From Clostridium sp. C2-6-12 (GTDB lineage Bacteria > Bacillota > Clostridia > Clostridiales > Clostridiaceae), in NCBI RefSeq assembly GCF_009928485.1, contig NZ_JAABNP010000005.1, positions 124,001 through 188,000 of the forward strand: 64,000 nucleotides of DNA, in the 5' to 3' direction. Each line of letters begins with the position of its first letter. Within the stretch, counting starts at the first letter, position 1. Of this stretch, positions 28,339 to 38,880 are shown piece by piece. The position numbers and the translations under genes are program-made. The notes below the pieces were generated by a model. The model did no database searches. It saw nothing but the letters and a program-made list of their open reading frames with translations, and was not told the origin of the DNA.

Positions 28339-30504
28339 ATGGCGAAAGTTATTATTGCGGAAAAGCCATCTGTTGCTAAAAATATTGCAGATGCATATAA
28401 GATAAAAACTAGAAGAGATGGATATTTTGAAGGCAATGGATATTATATAACCTGGGCATTTGGACATCTTTTGCAGCTTTATGATGCAAAGGATTATGAT
28501 GAAAATATGAAGGGGTGGAGATTTGAAAAGTTTCCATTTATCCCAGAAAAATTTTTATACAAAGTAAAATGTGATGGAGTAGATAGAACTGTAGAGGACA
28601 AAGGTGCCAAAAAGCAGTTAGGAATAATAAAAAATTTAATAGATAGAGAAGATGTTGATGGTGTAATTTCAGCTACGGACTATGATAGAGAAGGTCAGGT
28701 TATAGCCGATGAATTATTTGGTTATTTTGACGTAAAAAAGCCTATATATAGATTGCTTTTAAATGAATGGACACCAGATGAAGTTGAAAGTGGAATGAAA
28801 TCTTTAAAAGATAATAAAGAAATGCAGCCTCTTCAGGATGCAGGTATAGGAAGACAATGGAGTGACTGGATTATAGGAATTAACTTAACCTCAGTCAGTA
28901 CCTTAAAATATAAGTTTGAAGAAAACAAAACTATTAATATAGGAAGAGTTTTACTTCCTACCTTAAAAATTATTTATGATAGAGATAAAGAAATAGAAAA
29001 CTTTACTGCAACTACGTATTATAAATTAATATCAAATTTTAAAAATTCACAAAATGAAGAATTTGAAGGTTTATATTATGAAAATGAGTCAGAAAAATTT
29101 GATGTTAAGGAAGATTTAGATAAACTTTTACCTTTACTTGAAGGTTCTACAGCTACAATTATTGACAAGCAGACAGAATTAAAGAAAGAATATCCTCCAT
29201 ATTTATTTAATTTATCAAATCTACAAGGTTATGTTACAAGCAAATATAAAGGATGGACATCTGATAAAGTTTTAAAAGTAGCGCAATCACTTTATGAAAA
29301 GAAGCTTACAACTTATCCAAGAACAGCAAGTGTGGTTTTAGAAGAAAGCTTAAAGGATAGGGCAAAAAAAGTTTTAGGTACATTAAAGGTTGGATTACCA
29401 TATGAAGCAGATATTAAATTTAACACATCAAAAAGGATTTTTGACAGTTCAAAGGTGGAAAGCCATAGTGCTATAACTCCAACTTATATTAAACCATCAG
29501 GATTATCAGCAGATGAAAAGATAGTATATGAAGCTATTAAAAATAGATTTATAATGCAGTTTATGCCTATAGCTGAATTTGAAGAAACAAAGGTAACTTT
29601 AAAGGCTGAAAATCCAGAAGTAAAAGGCATGTTTGTTTCCAAAGGTAAAGTTAAGCTTGTTGAAGGCTGGAAGGTAGTAGAAAAAATAGAAAGTAAAGAT
29701 GTAATTCTTCCAAAAGTTGAAGTGGATGAAAAAGTTGATATTATAGATTCAAAGGTCAGCTCTGTTACAAAAAAGCCACCAAAATATCATACGGAAAAAA
29801 CCTTGCTTAGAGTTATGGAAACCTGTGGAAAAGGTGTTGAAGATAAAGAAGAAGATAGTGATGAAATGATGCAGGCTATTTTAAGTGGTTATAGCATAGG
29901 AACGCCAGCAACCAGAGCAGAAACAATAAAGAAATTAAAAGATATAGGCTATTTAAAAACTAAAGGTAAAAATCTTATGTGTACAGAACTAGGAAGAAAT
30001 TTAGTTGAGACTTTTCCTGTGAGAGAATTGTTGGATTTAGAATATACAGGAAGATTAGAAAAGACTCTTTCAGATATTGAAAAGGGTAAGTTTGCTAAAA
30101 GTGATTTTATGAAACTTATAATAGATTTTACAGTTAAATCAGTAGAGACAATTAAGAAAGATGAAGGAGCATTGTCTAGGATTAAAGTTGAAATTCCGAA
30201 AGATGTTGAAAGTATAGGACCTTGTCCTGTTTGCGGAAATCCTGTAGTTGAAGGGGAAAAAAGCTTTGGATGCAGCAATTGGAAGAATGGTTGTAGATAT
30301 ACTATTTGGAAGGATGATAAGTATATTGCTTCATTTGGTAAAAAGATATCAAAGGAAATGGTAGAGCTTTTACTTAAAAATGGTAAAGTTGGTTTTAGAA
30401 ATTTAAAAAGTAAAAAAGGAAATACTTTTTCTGCATATTTTAGATATGAAAAGAATGAAGAAACGGGATATTTTAATTGGAAAATTGAATTTATAGATAC
30501 TTAG
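28339..30504 (+). CDS. topB: DNA topoisomerase III (type IA)
   Basis: A 721-residue type IA topoisomerase. The TOPRIM domain is at the N-terminus, with KVIIAEKPSVA and the acidic ATDYDREGQ triad. The active-site Tyr is Y326 in TTYPRT. The C-terminus has a single zinc-type module (CPVCGNP then CSNWKNGC) that binds DNA. Topoisomerase III unlinks single-stranded catenanes during replication and recombination. AGGAGG (28320-28325) is 13 bases before the ATG, longer than usual. The gene is monocistronic, with a strong terminator following. Chromosomal topB copies of this length are ordinary, so plasmid or transposon origin is not suggested. Confidence 0.94.
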   Translation: MAKVIIAEKPSVAKNIADAYKIKTRRDGYFEGNGYYITWAFGHLLQLYDAKDYDENMKGWRFEKFPFIPEKFLYKVKCDGVDRTVEDKGAKKQLGIIKNLIDREDVDGVISATDYDREGQVIADELFGYFDVKKPIYRLLLNEWTPDEVESGMKSLKDNKEMQPLQDAGIGRQWSDWIIGINLTSVSTLKYKFEENKTINIGRVLLPTLKIIYDRDKEIENFTATTYYKLISNFKNSQNEEFEGLYYENESEKFDVKEDLDKLLPLLEGSTATIIDKQTELKKEYPPYLFNLSNLQGYVTSKYKGWTSDKVLKVAQSLYEKKLTTYPRTASVVLEESLKDRAKKVLGTLKVGLPYEADIKFNTSKRIFDSSKVESHSAITPTYIKPSGLSADEKIVYEAIKNRFIMQFMPIAEFEETKVTLKAENPEVKGMFVSKGKVKLVEGWKVVEKIESKDVILPKVEVDEKVDIIDSKVSSVTKKPPKYHTEKTLLRVMETCGKGVEDKEEDSDEMMQAILSGYSIGTPATRAETIKKLKDIGYLKTKGKNLMCTELGRNLVETFPVRELLDLEYTGRLEKTLSDIEKGKFAKSDFMKLIIDFTVKSVETIKKDEGALSRIKVEIPKDVESIGPCPVCGNPVVEGEKSFGCSNWKNGCRYTIWKDDKYIASFGKKISKEMVELLLKNGKVGFRNLKSKKGNTFSAYFRYEKNEETGYFNWKIEFIDT

Positions 30505-30518
30505 AGGATAAGTATTAA

Positions 30519-30561
30519 AGGGCAGTATTTAGGAGGTTTACCACTAAATACTGCCCTATTT
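30519..30561 (+). terminator. strong intrinsic terminator after topB
   Basis: A perfect 14-bp stem (AGGGCAGTATTTAG with CTAAATACTGCCCT) followed by ATTTT. Confidence 0.8.
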
Positions 30562-30737
30562 TGTGAGTTTCTATAAAATGTTTAAGGGGCAGTGCAATTC
30601 ATAAAAAAATAACTTATAATTTAAGTAGAATTTATATCCATAAATAGAATCGAATGGGTGACAAACTTGGGCGTTTTTATGGTATAAAAATGAAAGGGCT
30701 AAATGGTAAATGATTAGATTATGGGAGGGTGAAAATA

Positions 30738-31673
30738 ATGAATGGATTTGATAAAGTAGATGAGATTATTTTAAATATGGAAAAGGTCATTGTTGGAAAA
30801 AAGGATGTAATTAAAATGGCAATGGTTTCAGTTTTATCCGAAGGCCATATATTATTAGAAGATGTTCCGGGTACAGGAAAAACTACTTTTGCAAAAACTT
30901 TAGCTAAAACAATTGGATGCGAATTTAGCAGAATACAATTTACCCCTGACACGTTACCAAGCGATATTACTGGAGTTTCTATATACAATATGAAAACGAA
31001 TACTTTTGAATATATGAAGGGAAGTGTTATTAGTAATATAATTTTAGCAGATGAAATAAATAGAGCTTCACCAAAAACACAAGCAAGTCTTTTAGAAGCA
31101 ATGGAAGAAAGACAAGTAACTGTAGATGGTAATACACATATCTTACCAAGACCGTTTATGGTAATTGCAACACAAAACCCAGTTGACTGTATTGGGACAT
31201 ATAATCTTCCAGAAGCCCAGTTAGATCGTTTTTTTATGAAATTATCTATGGGGTATCCAAGTCAGGAAGAAGAAAAAAAGATGGTAGATAGATTTTTAGC
31301 CAATAGAAAGTGGAGGGAAATAGATTCGGTTTCCAATGAAGCAGAAATATGCAAGATGCAAGATGAAGTTACAAAAGTTGAGATTCATCAAGATATTATA
31401 GAATATATTTTAAAAATAGCTAAGGCTAGCAGAAATAGTGCTGATATTACACTTGGAATTAGCCCAAGAGCTACATTAGATTGGATAAAAGGCTCACAAG
31501 CAATTGCATATTTTGAAAAAAGAAATTACGTTATTCCTGATGATGTATTAGAAGTATTCAATCCAATAATAGCACATAGGATTATTTTATCTTCAGAAGC
31601 AAAAATAAATCAGGTTTCAGTAGAAAATGTTCTGCTAAATCTGCGAAAAATGGTTGGTATACCTATTTTGTAA
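30738..31673 (+). CDS. MoxR-family AAA+ ATPase, first copy
   Basis: A 311-residue MoxR ATPase (AAA_3 class). It has Walker A DVPGTGKTT, Walker B ILADEINRA, the ATQNP sensor-1 motif and the LPEAQLDRF arginine-finger region. MoxR proteins act as chaperone-like ATPases that mature partner proteins, typically with a DUF58 protein and VWA or transglutaminase membrane proteins. All of that pattern is present downstream. ATG 30738 has GGGAGGG (30723-30729) at 8 bases, and the GTG at 30729 overlaps the ribosome site. It starts a three-gene operon with the DUF58 and transglutaminase genes. Confidence 0.92.
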   Translation: MNGFDKVDEIILNMEKVIVGKKDVIKMAMVSVLSEGHILLEDVPGTGKTTFAKTLAKTIGCEFSRIQFTPDTLPSDITGVSIYNMKTNTFEYMKGSVISNIILADEINRASPKTQASLLEAMEERQVTVDGNTHILPRPFMVIATQNPVDCIGTYNLPEAQLDRFFMKLSMGYPSQEEEKKMVDRFLANRKWREIDSVSNEAEICKMQDEVTKVEIHQDIIEYILKIAKASRNSADITLGISPRATLDWIKGSQAIAYFEKRNYVIPDDVLEVFNPIIAHRIILSSEAKINQVSVENVLLNLRKMVGIPIL

Positions 31674-31694
31674 AAGCAGGAGATGAAACGTATA

Positions 31695-32855
31695 ATGAAT
31701 AAAAATTTGATTGTTATAGTTGGTTTCATAATAGGTACAGGAATATTTGTTAGTAGTCGAGGAGGAACTATTCCTTATGCATTATTCTTTTTTTCTTTAT
31801 TCATACCATTTACTTCATTAATATATATTATGGTTGTTTGGAGTAGATTCAAGTTTTATGAAACAATAGAAAAGAAAGTTATAGTAAAAGGCGAAAGTGT
31901 GGATTATTATTTTTCAATAGGAAATGAAGATAAATTTTTATATAGCAGCATTAAAGTTTATTTTTTACATGATAAGTCACAAATCATTGGGTTAAATGAA
32001 GATAAAGAATATTGTTTAATGCCTGGAGACAAGGAGATTACTAAGACAAAGATATGCTGTAAATATCGAGGAGAATATTATACTGGAGTAGATGCTTTTG
32101 TTATTAGTGATTATATTAATTTATTTAATATTACTTATAAGGTAGCTTCAAAGTTACCAGTTACTGTTTTACCTAGAATTATTAAATGGAAGAATTCAGA
32201 TATAATAGAGGAAGACAAAGATGAAAAGAATACTAAAGCTTCTACTATTAGAGAAGATCAAATTGATGTTCAGGTAAAAAAATATGTTAGAGGCGAGTCC
32301 ATGAGGCAAATACATTGGAAGGCTTCAGCAAAGAATGGAGAATTAATGACTAGAATATATCATTCTAGTGTAAAGCGTGAAGTCATGATTCTTATTGATT
32401 TAAGTCCCGTTGGACAAAATGAAATGGACAAGTTACTTCTAGAAGATTGTATTATTGAAGAGGCCCTAGCAGCTGCAAACTACTGTTACGAAAAAAATAT
32501 ACCATTTTTTGTTTGTTTTGAGCAAGATGGGTATAACAGATTACCAATACAAAATATAGATGAATGGAATAAATTCTATTTATTGTGTGGAAAGCTTTTG
32601 TTTCATGGAAAGTATAAAAATAATCAATTATGCGAAGCGAGTCGCCCTTGGGTAAGAACAGTAAAGCATGCAATCATTGTTACACACGAATTAAATTCTA
32701 AATTATATGATGAATTGAAATCTTATTATGGGACTATTGAAACAAGTATTCTTCTTGCCACAAGTAAGCTGACTGAGGAGCAAAGACATAAAGTAAAATT
32801 TTTTGCAGAAAGTGGCTTTATGATTAGAGTGATTGAAGCTGGGGAGGGAGATTAG
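31695..32855 (+). CDS. DUF58 membrane protein, first copy
   Basis: A protein of about 386 residues with two membrane spans in the first 50 residues (IVIVGFIIGTGIFV and ALFFFSLFIPF), then a soluble part. The DUF58 hallmark is KKYVRGESMRQIHWKASAKNG (about 190-212), followed by a VWA-like fold (MILIDLSPVG). The start is uncertain: ATG 31683 directly abuts AGGAG, while ATG 31695 has more room (12 bases). DUF58 proteins pair with MoxR ATPases, and the role is structural or regulatory at the membrane. It is 21 bases after moxR and is followed by the transglutaminase gene after one base. Confidence 0.88.
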   Translation: MNKNLIVIVGFIIGTGIFVSSRGGTIPYALFFFSLFIPFTSLIYIMVVWSRFKFYETIEKKVIVKGESVDYYFSIGNEDKFLYSSIKVYFLHDKSQIIGLNEDKEYCLMPGDKEITKTKICCKYRGEYYTGVDAFVISDYINLFNITYKVASKLPVTVLPRIIKWKNSDIIEEDKDEKNTKASTIREDQIDVQVKKYVRGESMRQIHWKASAKNGELMTRIYHSSVKREVMILIDLSPVGQNEMDKLLLEDCIIEEALAAANYCYEKNIPFFVCFEQDGYNRLPIQNIDEWNKFYLLCGKLLFHGKYKNNQLCEASRPWVRTVKHAIIVTHELNSKLYDELKSYYGTIETSILLATSKLTEEQRHKVKFFAESGFMIRVIEAGEGD

Positions 32856-32856
32856 A

Positions 32857-35181
32857 ATGAAGGGGAAAAGTGAAATAGCAGATGAATTGTATGTCATTGT
32901 AAAAGAAGTTCTTATTACATTTTCAATTCAATATGGTATTTTTAAAAGTTTAAATTGGGAAATACCTATTTCCCTTTTATTTCTAATCTCACTAATTGTA
33001 GTTGCAACTATAGCATTGGCTAATCATTATCATATTAAAAAGTTAATAGTTGCTTTACCGATAGTAATTTTATTATCAGTAATAGTTTTAAAAATAGTAT
33101 ATGAAATAAATGCATTTACATTTATTAAAGACGCTTTCTTTTGGATTTATTCATATTCTAATGGATTTGATGAATTTTATTATTCGTATTTTATAATTAT
33201 ATCTTGCATACTATCTATTGTTATCATGAGAATAATACTACATTTAGAGAAAAAATTAATTACAAGATTTCTTTTTGCCATTGTATTAGTTGTGTTAATT
33301 ACAATCTGTGGAATCTATTATGTTGATATGAGTGTTTTGGTAATTGGAATTATATTGTTTTATTGTTTTGATACTGTTGTTGAAATGATTCAAGTGAAAA
33401 ACGGAAAAGCTAAAAAATATTCTGAAAGGTGTTTAGTACCATTTATTGCTGGAACTGTACTTTTAGCTATATGTATCCCTTCAGATGAACAGCCAATTAA
33501 GTGGGCGTGGATAAGGGAAACTGCAAGTAACTTAAAAGAAATTGCATACGTAATGAGGGAAACGGAAGAAGAGAAAGGAAATGAATTTAATGTAAATAAT
33601 GTGGGGTTATCAGAGAAGAAAACTAATTTTTTAGGTAATCTTAATGATACAAGAGGTAAAAAGATGCTTTCAGTATCAACTGGGTATAGTTTTAGAACTG
33701 GTTATTTAAATTGGATTGTGCGAAATAAATATGTTGGAGATGGTTGGGAAAAGGATAATGTTGAAAAAAGCAGCGATAAAGATGAATACAAAATTGATTT
33801 ATATGAAAAGCTATATAATTTATATCGTTCAGATTTAAAGACGTTTCCAGATGAATATTTTGCAAAGAGAATTAAATATGAAATATGCTACGATAAAATT
33901 TTAACTAAATCCGTATTTAGACCAGAAAATTGTTATTATATAGATAATCTTAACGCAAATGATGTAGATACATTAGGAGATAATATTTATTTTGATAAGA
34001 AAGTTAAAAACGGATATAGGTATTATGTTTCAAGTTTATTGATAAATATGGAAAATGATAATATGAAGCAGTACTTAAGAAATGTTAAAGAAAATCAAAA
34101 TTATTATGAAGAAAATGATAATGAAAAAACAATTATTGAAGGAAGCGCATTTCAGGAAGCTGTTAAAGAATTAGGTATTAGTGAAGATAATGTTAATTAT
34201 ATTACATCAGATTCTTTTAGAATAAGATTAAATGAAAAATATAATAAAATAAGAGGTGAATATCTTCAAGTGCCATCAGAAGTACCAGATAGAGTAATAA
34301 ACTTAGCAAAGGAAATTACAGAAAATTGCTCTAATGAATATGATAAAGCTGAAGCTATATATGAATATTTAAAAAACAACTATGAGTATGATATTAGCCT
34401 TGATGAACTTCCAAAAGGAAAAGATGCTGTAGATTACTTTTTATTTGAAAAAAAGAGAGGATATTGTACGTATTTTGCAAGCAGTATGGCAATTATGTGC
34501 AGGAGTATTGGTATACCAGTTAGGTATGTTGAAGGGGCTGTTGTTGATTATAAAGAAAGAGAGAATGATTGGTTCTTTATAAAAACAGGAAATTCTCATG
34601 CATGGACTGAAATTTATTTAAATGGTTTTGGATGGATTAGGATGGATCCAACCCCAGGTAATTTTGAGGTTAGAGAAAACTGGGCAAGAGAGGATGTCAA
34701 AGCAGATATTAAGATTAATAACACTAATAATAAACAGTTAATAAAAACTCCAGATTTTCAAATACAAAAAAAATCTGAAGATAAAGTTGAAATCAGCATT
34801 TTAGAATCAATAACAAATAATGAAACTTTTAAATTATGGTTAAAATATATCTTTGGAGGAATATCTTTATTAATTCTTTTGTGCGCATTAGGTATAGGAT
34901 TATTTATTTTGAATCAAAAAATAATATATAAAAAATCAGATAATCGGCAAAAAGTTTTAATTTTGATGAAAAAAATTATTCAGAATCTTGAAAAACGTGG
35001 ATATAAATTAAGAGATGGGGAGACGTTACAGGAATTTATCGAAAGGTTAGAAGGAGCGGAAAATTTTTTAGATAGTGAGTTGATAAAACTGCTAATTTGG
35101 TTTCAAACAATACGCTACAGTAAAAAAAATATTACAGAGGAAGAGGTATTTTTTGTTGAGCAATTTGTAATAAAAAAATAA
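32857..35181 (+). CDS. membrane transglutaminase-like protein (TgpA type)
   Basis: A 775-residue protein. The first 220 residues contain about six membrane spans. An extracellular transglutaminase-like domain follows with a complete triad: C537 (GYCTYFASS), H581 (SHAWTEIY) and D597 (RMDPTPG). A last span around 665-690 (LLILLCALGIGLF) leads into a cytoplasmic tail like DUF4129. TgpA-type proteins always travel with MoxR and DUF58 genes, as here. The substrate is unknown, with a cell-wall or surface peptide likely. ATG 32857 has GGAGG 9 bases upstream and starts one base after the DUF58 stop. Confidence 0.9.
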   Translation: MKGKSEIADELYVIVKEVLITFSIQYGIFKSLNWEIPISLLFLISLIVVATIALANHYHIKKLIVALPIVILLSVIVLKIVYEINAFTFIKDAFFWIYSYSNGFDEFYYSYFIIISCILSIVIMRIILHLEKKLITRFLFAIVLVVLITICGIYYVDMSVLVIGIILFYCFDTVVEMIQVKNGKAKKYSERCLVPFIAGTVLLAICIPSDEQPIKWAWIRETASNLKEIAYVMRETEEEKGNEFNVNNVGLSEKKTNFLGNLNDTRGKKMLSVSTGYSFRTGYLNWIVRNKYVGDGWEKDNVEKSSDKDEYKIDLYEKLYNLYRSDLKTFPDEYFAKRIKYEICYDKILTKSVFRPENCYYIDNLNANDVDTLGDNIYFDKKVKNGYRYYVSSLLINMENDNMKQYLRNVKENQNYYEENDNEKTIIEGSAFQEAVKELGISEDNVNYITSDSFRIRLNEKYNKIRGEYLQVPSEVPDRVINLAKEITENCSNEYDKAEAIYEYLKNNYEYDISLDELPKGKDAVDYFLFEKKRGYCTYFASSMAIMCRSIGIPVRYVEGAVVDYKERENDWFFIKTGNSHAWTEIYLNGFGWIRMDPTPGNFEVRENWAREDVKADIKINNTNNKQLIKTPDFQIQKKSEDKVEISILESITNNETFKLWLKYIFGGISLLILLCALGIGLFILNQKIIYKKSDNRQKVLILMKKIIQNLEKRGYKLRDGETLQEFIERLEGAENFLDSELIKLLIWFQTIRYSKKNITEEEVFFVEQFVIKK

Positions 35182-35545
35182 TTTTTAATTTTAGTTATAG
35201 GGCAACATTTATTAGTATAAAACTATTGAATGCTGTCCTAATTAATTTTATTTAAGAAAATAATTAATAAATTATACAATTTATATTTTAGATTTTTATA
35301 GTTTTGGTTATTTTTATAATAGATTATCCATGTGTTTAAATTCTCAATTAAGGAAAAATTAAGGAATAATTAATTGATTAATAATATATTCTAATCTATA
35401 ATTTTAGTGTACCATTCGAAGTAGTACACTTCATACAATAAAATTAAAACTAAATGAAGAAATTATTAATAATACAATAAATTTACAATTTAAAGTTAAA
35501 TTATGCTAATATTTAATTAATTATGTAATATGGGGGAATCTAGGA
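35182..35545. other. 364-bp intergenic region
   Basis: No coding frame seen. It has an imperfect stem around 35204-35239 with a weak tail that may end the upstream operon, a palindromic site at 35406-35430 listed separately, and otherwise AT-rich sequence up to the start of the long operon. Confidence 0.5.
35406..35430. promoter_or_regulatory. candidate operator palindrome
   Basis: AGTGTAC and GTACACT flank an 11-base centre containing TTCGAA. It lies 116 bases before the first gene of the long ABC/MoxR/VWA operon. The shape fits a dimeric regulator site, but no matching regulator is known to me. Confidence 0.4.
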
Positions 35546-37930
35546 ATGAAAAAAATTAACTATAATAAGTTGATCACTTCGTTAGTTATGTTTTTTATAT
35601 TGGTTGGATTTATGCCAACAATGTGTAGAGCGGAAACTAAAGAAGATAATAGTTCAATTACAATGAAAGCAACCTACGGAATTCAAGGGAATTTTAAAGG
35701 CTCAACATCTATACCAGTGAATATTGAAGTAGAAAACAAAGGGGACAAGATAGCGGGAGAATTAGAGGTAAGAGTTCCTGCTAGTGCTCCTAATACATAT
35801 GATGCATTTGTATCTGAAGTAAATATAGGTGCTAACGAAAAAAGAACAATAACTATTCCAATTAATTTGCCAGATAATGCTTTGAAATTAAAAGTAGTAT
35901 TAAAAGAAGGCGAAAATATTATAAAAGAAAATAATGTATTAGTCAGCAATGGAAGAGTAAATGAAGCTGATTTGTTTATGGGAGTAATGACAGATGATTT
36001 TAATGGTATTACAATACGAACTTTAGATTTTACCAGTTTAAATAACTCAAATAATAAAATGAAAGAACGAATTAATAAAACCATTAGTGTACCATTAGAA
36101 TTAGATTCTTTAGTAAAAAGTTCTAAAAATATTTCTTCATTGGATGCTATTGTAATAAATAATTATAATACTTCTAATTTGAAAAAAGACCAGTATGAAA
36201 ATTTATCTTCATGGGTTGAAAGTGGAGGAACATTAGTAATTGGCAGTGGAGAAAATACAGCTAAAACAATAGGCAATTTGGATAAAGAATTTTTTAATAT
36301 AAATTACAATGGAACAAAAGATATTAATGGATACACCCTTGCTAAATTAAATATAAAAAATGCAGAAATAAAATTACAGGAGGGTGAAGAACCTCTGATT
36401 TATTCGATGCATAAGGGACAAGGTAAGGTATATGTTGCAGCCTTTGATTTGGCAAATAAAAATATAGCAGCTAAAGATGAAGTCATGAATACATGGAAGG
36501 AATCTTTAGGAAATGATTTTGCAAGTAGGTTTAGTATTCCTCATAGTTATAGAAACCAGTATGTACCACATGGTATTGAAGAATTGAGTAATAATGTACC
36601 ATATAAAGATAATTTCAATATTGGATTATTAGTCATTACATTTTTAAGTTATGCATTAATTGTAGGAATTATTATTTATATAGTAATGAAGAAATTAAAT
36701 AAAAGAGAATGGCTTTGGGGAATTATTCCTGCTATAGCAATAATTTTTTCATTAACTTTATACACATTAGGTATTAATACAAGAATTAAAGATGTAGTAT
36801 TAAATCAAGTTAATATTGTTACAAGTGATAAAAATGGTTCAAGCCAAGTGTTAGGATATGCAGGAATTGGTTCTAAATACAAAAATGATTTAACAGTACA
36901 AGAACCTACAGGAACTAATCTTAAAAATTACACTAATGATTATTATAGAGAAAATGCAGATACAAATAATTTTACTAAGTTAGGAACTAAAACTGTATAC
37001 AGACAAAATAATTCTTATTTTGAATTTAAGCAGTTAGCTGCTTTAAGTATGAAAAAATTCGAAATTACAGGACATAAAGATATGATTCCAACTATTGATG
37101 CTAATTTAAACTATAACTCTCAAAAATTATCAGGAAAAATTAAAAATACTTTAGGATACGATATTAAAGATTTATTAGTAGTATCTTATAATTCTGTCTG
37201 GGAATTAGGAGAAATAAAGGCTAATGAAGAAAAGGAAATTGATTCTCAAAGTTATTCATCCTCAGGATTGGAAGCTTATGGAAATAAGTTAAGAAGTAAA
37301 TATCATAGAGATTATAGATCTGGGTCAGGGAATAATAAAAATAAAGAAGAATTTAAAGATATATTGAGAATAGGAAATTTGATAGGAAGTGTAGGGGAAA
37401 TAAATCATAAACAATCAACATATTTACTTGCAGTAACTGATATGCCTGTAGATTACGGTTTTGATTTTGGAGGAAAGTCAGTATCTAAATATGATACTAC
37501 TGCAGTTCTTCAGGATGTAGATATAAATTTTACAGATAAAGATGGTAATTTAGATTATCCATTAGGATATTTTAAAGGTGAAATATCAGATATAAATGAA
37601 AATGTAGATATTGATACCCAAAACAATGCTATTTTTGGAAATGGAGATTTAATTTTAGATTATAACATAAATAAAGATATAAATTTATTAGATTTAAAAG
37701 TTGGATATGTTGATAATCATAATGGAAAATCATCTGGATTAAAGGGTTCTGTTTATATTTATAATTACGAAAAAAATCAATATACTCAAATAAATTACAC
37801 TGTAAATGGAGAAAGCATAAAAAATCCAACAGAATATATTAAGGATGGAAAAGTAAGAGTAAAAATGCAATGTAATAATGAAGAGGGAATAGGTATTCCA
37901 CAAATTACTGTAAAAGGGAGGGCTAAATAA
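35546..37930 (+). CDS. exported membrane protein heading the ABC/MoxR/VWA operon
   Basis: A 794-residue protein of unknown function. An N-terminal signal sequence (residues 1-28, ending CRAE) is followed by a beta-rich extracellular part that starts with a CARDB-like segment (IPVNIEVENKGDKIAG). Around 215-300 the sequence DGTLVIGSGEN-like stretches resemble the GATase-like domains of BatA-family proteins. Two spans lie at about 360-410 (LLVITFLSYALIVGII and IIPAIAIIFSLTLYTL), then another large domain. The gene overlaps the ABC ATPase by one base (TAATG), so the three may form one complex. GGGGG and AGGA both precede the start. Confidence 0.78.
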   Translation: MKKINYNKLITSLVMFFILVGFMPTMCRAETKEDNSSITMKATYGIQGNFKGSTSIPVNIEVENKGDKIAGELEVRVPASAPNTYDAFVSEVNIGANEKRTITIPINLPDNALKLKVVLKEGENIIKENNVLVSNGRVNEADLFMGVMTDDFNGITIRTLDFTSLNNSNNKMKERINKTISVPLELDSLVKSSKNISSLDAIVINNYNTSNLKKDQYENLSSWVESGGTLVIGSGENTAKTIGNLDKEFFNINYNGTKDINGYTLAKLNIKNAEIKLQEGEEPLIYSMHKGQGKVYVAAFDLANKNIAAKDEVMNTWKESLGNDFASRFSIPHSYRNQYVPHGIEELSNNVPYKDNFNIGLLVITFLSYALIVGIIIYIVMKKLNKREWLWGIIPAIAIIFSLTLYTLGINTRIKDVVLNQVNIVTSDKNGSSQVLGYAGIGSKYKNDLTVQEPTGTNLKNYTNDYYRENADTNNFTKLGTKTVYRQNNSYFEFKQLAALSMKKFEITGHKDMIPTIDANLNYNSQKLSGKIKNTLGYDIKDLLVVSYNSVWELGEIKANEEKEIDSQSYSSSGLEAYGNKLRSKYHRDYRSGSGNNKNKEEFKDILRIGNLIGSVGEINHKQSTYLLAVTDMPVDYGFDFGGKSVSKYDTTAVLQDVDINFTDKDGNLDYPLGYFKGEISDINENVDIDTQNNAIFGNGDLILDYNINKDINLLDLKVGYVDNHNGKSSGLKGSVYIYNYEKNQYTQINYTVNGESIKNPTEYIKDGKVRVKMQCNNEEGIGIPQITVKGRAK

Positions 37931-38880
37931 TGTTACTTATTAAAGATTTAGAAAAATCCTATGGAAAATTTAAGGCCCTTAATAAATTAAATTTAGATAT
38001 TAAACAAGGTGAGATATTTGGGTTCATAGGCCCTAATGGTGCAGGAAAAAGTACAACTATGAAAATAGTGTCTGGTCTTTTAACGCCTGATGATGGAGAA
38101 GTATATGTTGATGGAATAGATGCAATTAAAAATAATAAGAAATTAAAAGAGAAAATTGGGTATATGCCAGATTTCTTTGGAGTATATGATAATTTAAAGG
38201 CATATGAGTATTTAGAGTTTTATGGATCAATTTATGGTATAACAGGTAAAGAAATTAAAGATTTATCAATGGATTTATTAGAATTAGTAAATCTAGAAAA
38301 GAAATATGATGCATATGTTGATGGATTATCAAGAGGTATGAAGCAAAGATTATGTTTAGCAAGATGTTTGATTCATAATCCACAATTATTGATTTTAGAT
38401 GAACCTGCTTCAGGGATGGACCCTAGAGCAAGATTTGAAATGAAAAATATATTGAAAAACCTTAAAGATATGGGTAAAACTATAATAGTAAGTTCACATA
38501 TTTTATCCGAGTTAGGTGAAATCTGTACTAATATAGGAATTGTTGAAAGTGGAAGAATGGTGTGTCAGGGAACTGTAGAAGATATAATGACAGCAGTGAG
38601 TGGAAATCACCCAATTGCAATTTCAGTATTAGATAGAACTGAAGAAGCAATTAAGATATTAAAGGAAATTCCTAAGATAGGTAAAATAAAGTTTGAAAAT
38701 AATAAAATAACAGCTGGTTTTAATGGGAATGAAGAAGAGTGTGCTGTTTTACTTAAAACATTAATAAGCAGAGATGTACCAGTAATATCTTTCAATAGAG
38801 AATCAACAAGTCTTGAAGACATATTTATTAAAATTACAGATAAAGAAGCGTTAAAGGAGGAAAAGAGTCTTGAAAATTAA
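37930..38880 (+). CDS. ABC transporter ATPase
   Basis: A 316-residue ATPase with Walker A GPNGAGKST (about 36-44), signature LSRGMKQRL (about 135) and Walker B LLILDEPASGMD. Its class is that of exporters and gliding/NatA-like systems, which pair with ABC-2 permeases. The signature has R in place of the common G (LSRG), which is normal in this class. The start overlaps the previous stop, and the end overlaps the permease start by 11 bases, so expression is tightly coupled. The substrate is unknown. Confidence 0.92.
   Translation: MLLIKDLEKSYGKFKALNKLNLDIKQGEIFGFIGPNGAGKSTTMKIVSGLLTPDDGEVYVDGIDAIKNNKKLKEKIGYMPDFFGVYDNLKAYEYLEFYGSIYGITGKEIKDLSMDLLELVNLEKKYDAYVDGLSRGMKQRLCLARCLIHNPQLLILDEPASGMDPRARFEMKNILKNLKDMGKTIIVSSHILSELGEICTNIGIVESGRMVCQGTVEDIMTAVSGNHPIAISVLDRTEEAIKILKEIPKIGKIKFENNKITAGFNGNEEECAVLLKTLISRDVPVISFNRESTSLEDIFIKITDKEALKEEKSLEN

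Noticed and set aside
30654..30713. Short plus-strand frame of 19 codons before the first moxR
   Set aside because: No ribosome site and no recognisable product.
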